Positions 43,459 through 51,608 of a stretch of DNA of 64,000 bases are shown piece by piece. The translations under genes were made by a program, and so were the position numbers. The notes beneath the pieces are model-generated. The model worked only from the letters and a program-made list of their open reading frames with translations, did not search any database and was not told the origin of the DNA. Within the stretch, counting starts at the first letter, position 1; every line of letters begins with the position of its first letter. Source of the DNA: Actinomadura violacea. Its GTDB lineage: Bacteria > Actinomycetota > Actinomycetes > Streptosporangiales > Streptosporangiaceae. The stretch is taken from NCBI RefSeq assembly GCF_017573465.1, contig NZ_JAGEPF010000022.1:1-64000 (forward strand), read 5' to 3'.

Positions 43459-44190
43459 ATGGCACCCACCCCCTTCTGGGACGCGCTGCCGGCGGGGGCG
43501 CGGGAGGCGCTGCGCCGGACCGGCGGGCCCGCCGTGATCCGGCCCGGCGCCTTCCTGACGCGCGAGCACACCCGCGCATCCCAGGTCTTCGTGCTGCGCG
43601 CCGGGGCGGTCAAGGTCTGGGTGAACCGGGACGGCGAGGTCGCGATCCTGGACGTCCTCGGGCCAGGCGACCTCGTCGGGGAGCTGGAGGCGGCCGACGG
43701 CGGCGTCCGGCACGCCAACGTCGAGGCGCTCACCCGCGTCGAGGCGCTGGTGGTGCCCGCCGACCGGTTCCGCGGCGTGCTGGACGCCCACCCCGGGTCG
43801 GCGTGGGCCGTCGCCGCCGTCCTCGCCGAACGGCTCCGCGACGCCAACGAGCTGCGCATCGCGCATTTCCCCGACGACGCCGAACGCCGGCTCGCGAGCC
43901 GGCTGCTGCGGCTCGCCGCCCGGTTCGGCACGCCGCTGAAGGAGGACCGCGCCGACGGGGACGCCGACGGGGACGCTGGCGGCGACGCCGCGCCGGGCGA
44001 CGCCGTCCGGATCGAGGTGCCGGTCTCCCAGCAGGACCTCGGCCGCTGGGCGGGGATGGGCCGCCGCAAGGTCGCGCAGCTCCTCGCCTCCGACCCGCTG
44101 CGCGACGGCCTGACCGTCGCCCGCGGCACGATCGTCGTCCGCTCCGTTCCGGTGCTGCGGCGCATGGCCGGCGGCGACGACCCCGGCTAG
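43459..44190 (+). CDS. CRP/FNR-family regulator
   Basis: 243 residues. The N-terminal cNMP-like domain (about 15-125) includes VFVLRAGAVKVWVNRDGEVAILDVLGPGDLVGELEA, keeping the GEL Glu of cAMP pockets and an Arg in VRHANVEAL. The C-terminal winged helix (about 180-225) has VPVSQQDLGRWAGMGRRKVAQLLAS. An Asp/Gly-rich insertion (about 163-180) separates the domains. It begins 108 bases after the CRP-STAND gene, with AGGAGG near 43450, and could be the DNA-binding output of the same circuit. Confidence 0.88.
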   Translation: MAPTPFWDALPAGAREALRRTGGPAVIRPGAFLTREHTRASQVFVLRAGAVKVWVNRDGEVAILDVLGPGDLVGELEAADGGVRHANVEALTRVEALVVPADRFRGVLDAHPGSAWAVAAVLAERLRDANELRIAHFPDDAERRLASRLLRLAARFGTPLKEDRADGDADGDAGGDAAPGDAVRIEVPVSQQDLGRWAGMGRRKVAQLLASDPLRDGLTVARGTIVVRSVPVLRRMAGGDDPG

Positions 44191-44200
44191 CCCGGCCGGG

Positions 44201-44950
44201 TCAGAAGCCGGACGGCCGGTGCGGCCACGGCGGCGGGACGGGCACCGGGCCGTCGGGGCGCAGCGTCACGCCCGCGCCGTCCGAGCGGCCGCTCAGCCAG
44301 CCGAGCAGCGCCCGCCCGGACCCGGACGCCTCCGGCCCACCCGCCGTCCAGCCGAGGTCGGCGGACTCCCCGGAGTCGGTCGCGGTGATCCGGTATCCGG
44401 CCGGTTCGCCGCGCAGATCGCTGGGCAGCGCGGCCAGGTCGGTGAGCGTGCTCGTCAGCGCCCAGCGCACGTACGGCTCGGGCCAGTCGGCGGGCCCGTA
44501 CCCGGCGGCGAGGTCGGCGTGGTGCGCCTCCACCTCGTGCCAGCGGCGCAGCACCGTGTACCAGGCCGGGTGCGACCATCCCGCCATCGCGACGACGGGA
44601 GCGTTCCAAGCCGCCTCGGGCAGCGTCCGGACCTGCTCGGCGAACCGCGCCGCCGTCGCGCGCACGTCGGCCGCCAGCTCGTCCGCGCCGCGGCCCGCCC
44701 CCGCCTCGATGTCGGCGTTGCGCTGCTCCAGGCTCGGATACTGCGGGATCGCGACGCCCGTCCGGGCCGACTCCAGCAGGTTCCAGAGCGAGTCGGCGTT
44801 CCGCGCGATGTGCGTGGCGACGTGCCCGCGGCTCCAGCCCGGCAGCGCCGACGGCGCCCGCAGCTCGTGCGCGCTGAGCCCGGCGACGCGCTGCGCCACC
44901 CGCTCCGCGCCCGCGTCCACCTCGTCGATCGCCTGCCGCCAGATCTCCAC
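44201..44950 (-). CDS. mycothiol-dependent maleylpyruvate isomerase family protein
   Basis: 249 residues of the MDMPI_N/DinB-like four-helix fold: GWSRGHVATHIARNADSLWNLL with the first metal His, and RRWHEVEAHHADL with the Glu and His that complete the site. A small C-terminal domain follows. GTG 44950 is chosen, with an AGGGGG site upstream. Members use mycothiol as a cofactor in isomerase or transferase reactions; the substrate is unknown. Convergent with the CRP gene and divergent from an MBL gene. Confidence 0.87.
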   Translation of the reverse strand: MEIWRQAIDEVDAGAERVAQRVAGLSAHELRAPSALPGWSRGHVATHIARNADSLWNLLESARTGVAIPQYPSLEQRNADIEAGAGRGADELAADVRATAARFAEQVRTLPEAAWNAPVVAMAGWSHPAWYTVLRRWHEVEAHHADLAAGYGPADWPEPYVRWALTSTLTDLAALPSDLRGEPAGYRITATDSGESADLGWTAGGPEASGSGRALLGWLSGRSDGAGVTLRPDGPVPVPPPWPHRPSGF

Positions 44951-45057
44951 AGGGCCCCCTTGTGCGTCGGAGGATCCATCCTGGCGCAGCCGCCGCGCCC
45001 GCGCCAGGCGGCCCTTCGGCGCGTTCGTCCCCGATCCGGCGGCCTTCCGGGACCACA

Positions 45058-45861
45058 ATGCCGATCATGGAGTACCCCATCTGCGTCACGTGCGGCGTCC
45101 AGTACGGCGAGCCCCGCCCCGACTGCCCGATCTGCGAGGACGAGCGCCAGTACGTCGGCTGGGACGGCCAGCGCTGGACGACCCTGGAGGAGCTGCGCGC
45201 CGCCGGGCGCCGCGGCCGGATCGAGGAGGAGGGGCCGGACGTCCTCGGCGTCGGCACCGAGCCGTCGACCGCCATCGGCCAGCGCGCCCTGCTGGTGCGC
45301 GCCCCGTCCGGCAACGTGCTGTGGGACATGGTCACCCACATCGACGACGACCTGATCCGCCGGATCGACGAGCTGGGCGGCGTCAGCGCGATCGCCATCA
45401 GCCACCCGCACTTCTACGGCTCGATGATCGAGTGGGCGCACGCGTTCGACGCACCCGTGTACATCCACGAGGCCGACCGCCGGTGGGTCGCCCGCCCCGA
45501 CGACGCCGTCGTCTTCTGGGAGGGCGACACCCTCGCGCTGGCCGACGGCCTCACGCTGATCAATGCCGGCGTCCACTTCGACGGCGGCCAGGTGCTGCAC
45601 TGGCGGGACGGCCGCGCCCTGTTCTCCGGCGACATCCTCACCGTCGTCAACGACCGGGACTGGGTCAGCTTCATGTACAGCTATCCGAACTTCATCCCAG
45701 AACGTCCGCGCACCATCCGGCGGGCCCTGCGGCTCCTGGAGCCCTACGAGTTCGACCGCGTCTACGGCGCCTGGTGGCGGAAGATCGTCCACACCGAGGG
45801 CAAGGACGCCGTCCGCCGCTCGGCCGACCGCTACCTGTCGTTCGCGCTGGACGACGAGTAG
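45058..45861 (+). CDS. MBL-fold protein with N-terminal zinc ribbon
   Basis: 267 residues. The N-terminus has CVTCG and CPICE, four Cys likely binding zinc. The hydrolase-like core follows, but the usual HxHxDH is SHPHFYGSM, lacking the Asp-His pair, while FSGDILTVV and the strand order are retained. Activity may differ from normal metallo-beta-lactamase-fold enzymes. ATG 45058 is used; ATG 45067 is an alternative. Divergent from the isomerase gene with a 107-bp gap. Confidence 0.82.
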   Translation: MPIMEYPICVTCGVQYGEPRPDCPICEDERQYVGWDGQRWTTLEELRAAGRRGRIEEEGPDVLGVGTEPSTAIGQRALLVRAPSGNVLWDMVTHIDDDLIRRIDELGGVSAIAISHPHFYGSMIEWAHAFDAPVYIHEADRRWVARPDDAVVFWEGDTLALADGLTLINAGVHFDGGQVLHWRDGRALFSGDILTVVNDRDWVSFMYSYPNFIPERPRTIRRALRLLEPYEFDRVYGAWWRKIVHTEGKDAVRRSADRYLSFALDDE

Positions 45862-45874
45862 CCCGCGCGGCGGG

Positions 45875-46285
45875 TCACCCGGCGAGCGCCTCGGTGATCG
45901 CCGCCCGGTCCTGGTACTCGCGCCAGTGCACGATGCGCCCGTCCCGCGCCCGCAGCACCACGGCGAAGGCGGCCGACGCGCGCCGGCCGCTCCCGGGCAC
46001 CGACGCCACCAGCGCGTACTCGGCGACGATCACCTCGGGGTCGGCGGTCTCGTGGATCACGACGTCCCGGAACTCCTCGAACGCGATGGGCAGCGCCTCG
46101 CGCCCCTGCCGGACCAGGGCCGTGACCGCCGCGCGGCCCTCGATCCGCGTGGCGTGGCCCGCCGGCGCGAACGGCATCTCGATCTCGACGTCCTCGGCGA
46201 GCATCTCCTCGTCGAACCCGCCCTCTCCCGCGAGGACGTTGTGCTGGAAGCGCGCGAACAGCTCTCGGGGTGTGTGCTCGGACAT
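45875..46285 (-). CDS. SnoaL-like (NTF2-fold) protein
   Basis: 136 residues with the SnoaL/NTF2 layout: helix LFARFQHNVLAGEGGFDEEMLAEDVEIEMPFAP, then GRAAVTALVRQG, and strands ending RARDGRIVHWREYQD. Such proteins are small isomerases, hydrolases or binding proteins. It is divergent from a TetR regulator with two operator-like palindromes in the 88-bp gap, so it is the likely regulated gene. Confidence 0.85.
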   Translation of the reverse strand: MSEHTPRELFARFQHNVLAGEGGFDEEMLAEDVEIEMPFAPAGHATRIEGRAAVTALVRQGREALPIAFEEFRDVVIHETADPEVIVAEYALVASVPGSGRRASAAFAVVLRARDGRIVHWREYQDRAAITEALAG

Positions 46286-46312
46286 GCGTCATCTCCTTCG
46301 GAGGGGATTAAC

Positions 46313-46354
46313 ATGAGTCTGAACTCACCTTGCAAAATATGAGTCGCGACTCAT
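46313..46354. promoter_or_regulatory. two palindromic operators of the TetR/SnoaL pair
   Basis: The perfect 16-bp palindrome ATGAGTCGCGACTCAT is at 46339-46354. A related imperfect copy, ATGAGTCTGAACTCAC, is at 46313-46328. Their centres are 26 bases apart, in the gap between the divergent SnoaL-like and TetR genes. Confidence 0.82.
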
Positions 46355-46373
46355 CTTGTCAACGGACGGACGG

Positions 46374-46934
46374 ATGACCCAGGACAAGCCCCTGCGCGCC
46401 GACGCCCGGCGCAACCGCGCCCGCATCCTCGCCGCCGCCGAGGAGGTGTTCACCGAGCAGGGCGCCGCCGCCTCGACCGAGGAGGTCGCGACCCGGGCCG
46501 GCGTCGCCATCGGCACCGTCTTCCGGCACTTCCCGACCAAGCGCGACCTGCTCGCCGCGATCATGAAGGAGCTGCGGCGGCGCCTCATCGAGCGCGCCGA
46601 CGCCCTCGCCGCCGGCGGCGATCCCGCCACCGCCTTCTACGACTACTTCGCGTTCCTCGTCGAGAGCTCCGCGAACATCGGCCCGGTCGTCGGCCTGCTG
46701 GCCGAGGAGGGCACCGAGATCGAGCCCGGCGACCAGATCATGGCCCTCGCCAACGCCTTCGGCGCCCTCCTGGAGGCCGCCCAGCGCGCCGGCACGGTCC
46801 GCGCGGACGCCCGCCTCGACGAGGTCATGGCGCTCGTCTCCGCCACCGGTCACGGCGCCGTCGCCGGGGGCTGGCCCGACGACCTGCGGCGCCGCACCGT
46901 CGCCCTGGTCCAGGACGCCCTCCGCCCCCGGTAG
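46374..46934 (+). CDS. TetR/AcrR family regulator
   Basis: 186 residues. The HTH is at residues about 12-58 (RARILAAAEEVFTEQGAAASTEEVATRAGVAIGTVFRHFPTKRDL in part). The C-terminal domain (YDYFAFLVESSANIGPVVGLLAEEG) binds an unknown ligand. ATG 46374 is used, with GGACGGA upstream; TTG 46356 is less likely because it nearly abuts the operator. It probably represses itself and the SnoaL-like gene. Confidence 0.9.
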   Translation: MTQDKPLRADARRNRARILAAAEEVFTEQGAAASTEEVATRAGVAIGTVFRHFPTKRDLLAAIMKELRRRLIERADALAAGGDPATAFYDYFAFLVESSANIGPVVGLLAEEGTEIEPGDQIMALANAFGALLEAAQRAGTVRADARLDEVMALVSATGHGAVAGGWPDDLRRRTVALVQDALRPR

Positions 46935-46958
46935 GCGCGTTGCGGTGGCGGGTGGTGT

Positions 46959-46974
46959 TCGAACACGTGTACGG
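46959..46974. promoter_or_regulatory. SOS-box-like site upstream of uvrA
   Basis: TCGAACACGTGTACGG matches the actinobacterial LexA consensus TCGAAC-N4-GTTCGA in the whole first half and 4 of 6 bases of the second. It overlaps the perfect palindrome GTGTTCGAACAC (46955-46966). It is 170 bases before uvrA, a known SOS gene in mycobacteria. Confidence 0.5.
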
Positions 46975-47143
46975 TGCGATGGTGCCGCCGGGGCCGTCCG
47001 GGGACGGGCGGGGCGGGGCACGAAATGCGGCGGCGTCCGCCGCTGTTAATGACTCGGGGGATTCTGTCGGACCCCCTGGCTAGCCTGGAGAGCGATCTGT
47101 CTCTCCCCATCACCGCGCCCAGAAGAGGAACCGGAAGTACGCC

Positions 47144-49981
47144 GTGCATGACCGACTCATCGTGCGTGGAGCACGCGAGCACAACCTGAAGGACGTCTCG
47201 CTCGACCTGCCGCGGGACGCCATGATCGTGTTCACCGGTCTGTCGGGGTCCGGGAAGTCCAGCCTGGCGTTCGACACGATCTTCGCCGAGGGCCAGCGCC
47301 GGTACGTCGAGTCGCTGTCGGCGTACGCCCGGCAGTTCCTCGGCCAGATGGACAAGCCCGACGTCGACTTCATCGAGGGCCTGTCCCCGGCGGTGTCGAT
47401 CGACCAGAAGTCGACCAGCAAGAACCCCCGGTCGACGGTCGGGACGATCACCGAGGTCTACGACTACCTGCGGCTGCTGTACGCCCGGATCGGGCACCCG
47501 CACTGCCCCGAGTGCGGGCGGCCGATCAGCCGGCAGGCGCCGCAGCAGATCGTCGACCGGGTACTGGAACTGGAGTCCGGCACCCGGTTCCAGGTGCTGG
47601 CGCCGGTCATCCGCGGCCGCAAGGGCGAGTACCTGGAGCTGTTCCGCGAGCTGCAGTCCAAGGGCTACTCGCGCGCCCTGGTGGACGGCGCGATGATCCG
47701 CCTGGACGAGCCGCCGAAGCTGAAGAAGCAGGAGAAGCACGACATCTCCGTCGTGGTCGACCGGCTCGCGGTGAAGGACACGGCCCGGCAGCGGCTCGCC
47801 GACTCGGTGGAGACCGCGCTCGGCCTCGCGGGCGGCACGATCGTCCTCGACTTCGTCGACCTCCCCGAGGACGACGAGAACCGCACCCGGATGTACTCCG
47901 AGCACCTGTACTGCCCGTACGACGACCTGTCGTTCGAGGAGCTGGAGCCGCGGTCGTTCTCGTTCAACTCGCCGTACGGCGCCTGCCCCGACTGCACCGG
48001 TCTCGGCACCCGCATGGAGGTCGACCCCGAGCTGGTCGTCCCGGACGGTGAGCTGACCCTCGGCGAGGGCGCGATCCAGCCGTGGTCGGGCGGGCACGTG
48101 AGCGACTACTTCCTGCGCCTGCTGTCCGCGCTGGGCGACGCCATGGGCTTCGACCTGAACACCCCGTGGGAGAAGCTGCCCGCCAAGGCGCGCAAGGCGA
48201 TCCTCAACGGGCACGAGACGCAGGTCCACGTCCGGTACAAGAACCGGTACGGCCGGACGCGCTCGTACTACACGGCCTACGAGGGCGTGATCCCCTACAT
48301 CCAGCGGCGGCACGCCGAGTCCGAGAGCGACTCCAGCCGGGAGCGGTTCGAGGGCTACATGCGGGAGATCCCGTGCCCGACCTGCGAGGGCGCCCGGCTC
48401 AAGCCGGTCGTGCTGGCGGTCACCATGGGCGGGATGTCGATCGCCGAGGTCGCGGCGATGCCGATCGGCGAGGCCGCGAAGTTCCTGCTCGCGATGGAGC
48501 TGAACGAGCGCGAGAAGCACATCGCCGAGCGGGTGCTGAAGGAGATCAACGCCCGGCTCGGGTTCCTGCTGGACGTCGGCCTGGACTACCTCACGCTCGA
48601 CCGCGCGTCCGCGACGCTGGCGGGCGGCGAGGCGCAGCGCATCCGGCTCGCGACCCAGATCGGGTCCGGCCTGGTCGGCGTGCTGTACGTGCTGGACGAG
48701 CCGTCGATCGGCCTGCACCAGCGCGACAACCACCGGCTGCTGGAGACGCTGATCCGGCTGCGCGACATGGGCAACACGCTGATCGTCGTGGAGCACGACG
48801 AGGACACCATCGCCGCCGCCGACTGGGTGGTCGACATCGGCCCGCGCGCCGGCGAGCACGGCGGCGAGATCGTGGTGTCCGGCACCGTCGACGAGCTGCT
48901 GAAGTCGGAGCGCTCGCTGACCGGCGCGTACCTGTCGGGCCGCCGGTCGATCGAGGTGCCGGAGATCCGCCGCCCGCGCACCCGGGGCCGCGAGGTCACG
49001 GTGAAGGGCGCGCAGCAGAACAACCTGCGGAACGTGGACGTGGCGTTCCCGCTCGGCGTGCTGACCGCGGTGACGGGCGTGTCAGGCTCCGGCAAGTCGA
49101 CGCTGGTCAACGACATCCTCTACAACTCGCTGGCCAAGCAGCTGAACGGCGCGAAGACCGTCCCCGGCAAGCACAAGCGGGTGAACGGCGTCGAACAGCT
49201 CGACAAGGTCGTGCACGTCGACCAGTCGCCGATCGGGCGGACGCCGCGCTCCAACCCGGCGACCTACACCGGCGTGTTCGACCACATCCGCAAGCTGTTC
49301 GCGCAGACGACGGAGGCGAAGGTGCGCGGCTACCAGCCGGGCCGGTTCTCCTTCAACGTCAAGGGCGGGCGCTGCGAGAACTGCTCCGGCGACGGCACCA
49401 TCAAGATCGAGATGAACTTCCTGCCGGACGTCTACGTCCCGTGCGAGGTGTGCCACGGCGCCCGCTACAACCGGGAGACCCTGGAGGTCCACTACAAGGG
49501 CAAGACGATCTCCGAGGTGCTCGACATGCCGATCGAGGAGGCCACCGCCTTCTTCGAGCCGATCAAGGCGATCCACCGGCACCTGCACACGCTCAACGAG
49601 GTCGGGCTCGGCTACGTCCGGCTCGGGCAGCCCGCGCCGACGCTGTCGGGCGGCGAGGCGCAGCGCGTCAAGCTGGCCGCCGAGCTGCAGAAGCGCTCCA
49701 CCGGCCGGACGATCTACGTGCTGGACGAGCCGACCACCGGCCTGCACTTCGAGGACATCCGCAAGCTCCTCGGCGTGCTGAACGGCCTGGTCGACAAGGG
49801 CAACACGGTGATCGTGATCGAGCACAACCTCGACGTGATCAAGACCGCGGACTGGATCGTCGACATGGGCCCCGAGGGCGGCTCGCGCGGCGGCACCGTC
49901 GTCGCGACCGGCACCCCGGAGGACGTGGCGAAGGTGGAGGGCAGCCACACCGGCCAGTTCCTCGCCAAGATCCTCGGCTGA
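47144..49981 (+). CDS. uvrA: excinuclease ABC subunit A
   Basis: 945 residues, the damage-recognition ATPase of nucleotide excision repair. The first Walker A is GLSGSGKSSLAFD (residues about 33-45), the first zinc site includes CPECGRPIS, and CPDCTGLG/CPTCEGARL are further Cys pairs. The second ATPase has GVSGSGKSTLVND, the second zinc module CENCSGDG...CEVCHG, and both ABC signatures read SGGEAQR/AGGEAQR. Start GTG 47144 gives the family N-terminus HDRLIVRGAREHNLKDV. uvrC lies 3 kb downstream; uvrB is not in the window. Confidence 0.97.
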   Translation: MHDRLIVRGAREHNLKDVSLDLPRDAMIVFTGLSGSGKSSLAFDTIFAEGQRRYVESLSAYARQFLGQMDKPDVDFIEGLSPAVSIDQKSTSKNPRSTVGTITEVYDYLRLLYARIGHPHCPECGRPISRQAPQQIVDRVLELESGTRFQVLAPVIRGRKGEYLELFRELQSKGYSRALVDGAMIRLDEPPKLKKQEKHDISVVVDRLAVKDTARQRLADSVETALGLAGGTIVLDFVDLPEDDENRTRMYSEHLYCPYDDLSFEELEPRSFSFNSPYGACPDCTGLGTRMEVDPELVVPDGELTLGEGAIQPWSGGHVSDYFLRLLSALGDAMGFDLNTPWEKLPAKARKAILNGHETQVHVRYKNRYGRTRSYYTAYEGVIPYIQRRHAESESDSSRERFEGYMREIPCPTCEGARLKPVVLAVTMGGMSIAEVAAMPIGEAAKFLLAMELNEREKHIAERVLKEINARLGFLLDVGLDYLTLDRASATLAGGEAQRIRLATQIGSGLVGVLYVLDEPSIGLHQRDNHRLLETLIRLRDMGNTLIVVEHDEDTIAAADWVVDIGPRAGEHGGEIVVSGTVDELLKSERSLTGAYLSGRRSIEVPEIRRPRTRGREVTVKGAQQNNLRNVDVAFPLGVLTAVTGVSGSGKSTLVNDILYNSLAKQLNGAKTVPGKHKRVNGVEQLDKVVHVDQSPIGRTPRSNPATYTGVFDHIRKLFAQTTEAKVRGYQPGRFSFNVKGGRCENCSGDGTIKIEMNFLPDVYVPCEVCHGARYNRETLEVHYKGKTISEVLDMPIEEATAFFEPIKAIHRHLHTLNEVGLGYVRLGQPAPTLSGGEAQRVKLAAELQKRSTGRTIYVLDEPTTGLHFEDIRKLLGVLNGLVDKGNTVIVIEHNLDVIKTADWIVDMGPEGGSRGGTVVATGTPEDVAKVEGSHTGQFLAKILG

Positions 49982-50047
49982 CGCGGGGCCGGCCCGCCCC
50001 GTATCGTCACGTACCGCACCGAACCGAGTCCGCAAGGGAGTTCCGTG

Positions 50048-50395
50048 GTGGTCACGCTGGACGACATCCGCCGGTCCGCGCTCGCCCTGCCGGAGACGGA
50101 GGAGGCGACGCACTTCCGGCTGCCGAGCTTCAAGGTGCGCGGCAGGCCCTTCGCCGGCGTGGAGAAGGGGGAGGCGACCGCGGTGTTCTCGGTGACCGAG
50201 GAGGAGGCCGCCGCGGCCGTCGCCGCCGATCCCGCCGTCTTCGAGGAGGTGTGGCGCACCGCGGGCACCAGGATCTTCGTCGGCCTGCGGGCCGATCTGG
50301 CGAAGGTCACCGGGGAGCGCGTCGCGGAGCTGGTGGAGCACGCATGGCGGAACAAGGCCCCCAAGCGGGTGGTCGCCGCCCACGACGCCCGCTGA
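50048..50395 (+). CDS. MmcQ/YjbR family protein
   Basis: 115 residues of the CyaY-like MmcQ/YjbR fold: LDDIRRSALALPETEEATHFRLPSFKVRGRPFAGVE at the start, and FVGLRADLAKVTGERVAELVEHAWRNKAPKR at the end. GTG 50048 is chosen for its 7-base spacing from AAGGGAG; GTG 50045 is the neighbouring alternative. Function uncertain; DNA binding has been proposed for the family. 67 bases after uvrA. Confidence 0.85.
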   Translation: MVTLDDIRRSALALPETEEATHFRLPSFKVRGRPFAGVEKGEATAVFSVTEEEAAAAVAADPAVFEEVWRTAGTRIFVGLRADLAKVTGERVAELVEHAWRNKAPKRVVAAHDAR

Positions 50396-50492
50396 GCGCT
50401 CGCGGGGCGCCTCGGCCGGGGCTCCCGCTTCGGCCCGGGCTCCGCGGGCGGGTCGGTGCGGTCCGCGGCGGGGCGTCCAGGATCATGGGGGC

Positions 50493-50945
50493 ATGACCAA
50501 CGAAGTGACGCCCGGAGCCCCGCACGACGACGCGGGGTCCGCCGGGGCAGGGGGGCTCGCCCGCCGGACGGTGCTGTGCGGCGCGGGCGCGGCGGGCGCC
50601 GCGCTGCTGGCCGCGGGGTGCGCGACGAACCAGAACAAGGAGCCGAAGGACCTCAGCGGCAAGGAGGTCGCGAAGGCGGCGGACGTCCCCGTCGGCGGCG
50701 GCAAGACCATCGCCGATTCCAAGGTGGTCGTGACGCAGCCTCAGCAGGGCGCGTTCAAGGCGTTCACCGCGATCTGCACGCACCAGGGCTGCCTGGTGAA
50801 CAAGGTCGCGAACGGGGTGATCAAGTGCCCGTGCCACGGCAGCGAATTCAAGATCACCGACGGTTCGGTGGCGCACGGCCCGGCGTCGCGCCCGCTCAAG
50901 GAGTACCCGGTCCAGGTGAAGAACGGCGGCATCGTCATCAGCTGA
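50493..50945 (+). CDS. Rieske 2Fe-2S lipoprotein (copy 1)
   Basis: 150 residues. A twin-arginine-like signal (ARRTVLCGAGAAGAALLAAGC, lipobox Cys near residue 43) suggests export with the cluster in place. The Rieske motifs are CTHQGC and CPCHGS, followed by FKITDGSVAHGPASRPL. Single-domain Rieske lipoproteins of this type occur in many actinobacteria; the electron partner is unknown. A related copy lies 129 bases downstream. Confidence 0.92.
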   Translation: MTNEVTPGAPHDDAGSAGAGGLARRTVLCGAGAAGAALLAAGCATNQNKEPKDLSGKEVAKAADVPVGGGKTIADSKVVVTQPQQGAFKAFTAICTHQGCLVNKVANGVIKCPCHGSEFKITDGSVAHGPASRPLKEYPVQVKNGGIVIS

Positions 50946-51074
50946 CCCGGGCGCCGGACGCGCGGCCGGCGGAGATCATCGGTTTGGTTCGGATTTGAAC
51001 CGACGCCGCTTCCGCTCCGTACTCCCTGGTGACGCAGGGAGCACGGCAACCGAGTTCAGCGGAGGGCGGAGACG

Positions 51075-51608
51075 ATGCCACAGCAGTCCGAGACGCGGGC
51101 GGACGCGACCGAGCACCCGGCGGGGGAGCGGCCGGCCCCCGAGGCCGGGGCGTCCGGGCCGTCCGGGCCGAACGGGGACGCGGCCCCGGCGGGCGGGACC
51201 CGCCGCGGCCTGCTCCTCGGCGCCGGGCTCGCGGGCGTCGCCGGGCTGGCGGCGGCGTGCGGCGGGTCGTCCGGTGGCGGCGACAGCGCGGACGGCGGCG
51301 GTGGCGGTGGCGGCGGGACCGGCGGGGCGCTCGCCTCGACCGGCGAGATCCCGGTCGGCGGCGGCAAGGTCTTCGAGTCGGAGAAGGTCGTGGTGACCCA
51401 GCCGGCGCAGGGGGAGTTCAAGGCGTTCTCGGCGACCTGCACCCATCGCGGCTGCACCGTCGGGTCGGTGTCCGGCGGGACGATCAACTGCCCCTGCCAC
51501 GGCAGCAAGTTCAAGATCACCGACGGGTCGGTGGCCCGCCCGCCGGCGAGCCGGCCGCTCGCGGAGAAGAAGATCACCGTGCAGGGCGGGAAGATCAGCC
51601 TCGCCTGA
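51075..51608 (+). CDS. Rieske 2Fe-2S lipoprotein (copy 2)
   Basis: 177 residues. A longer disordered lead precedes TRRGLLLGAGLAGVAGLAAAC, a twin-arginine-like signal with lipobox, then a Gly-rich linker. The cluster motifs are CTHRGC and CPCHGS, with FKITDGSVARPPASRPL. It is clearly a paralogue of the preceding gene. A short inverted repeat, CTCCCTG (51022-51028) / CAGGGAG (51035-51041), lies in its leader. Convergent with the MscS gene with a 14-base overlap of coding ends. Confidence 0.92.
   Translation: MPQQSETRADATEHPAGERPAPEAGASGPSGPNGDAAPAGGTRRGLLLGAGLAGVAGLAAACGGSSGGGDSADGGGGGGGGTGGALASTGEIPVGGGKVFESEKVVVTQPAQGEFKAFSATCTHRGCTVGSVSGGTINCPCHGSKFKITDGSVARPPASRPLAEKKITVQGGKISLA

Noticed and set aside
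42414..46316. 1300-codon plus-strand frame crossing several genes
   Set aside because: It runs through convergent, well-supported genes in other frames and has no recognisable domain.
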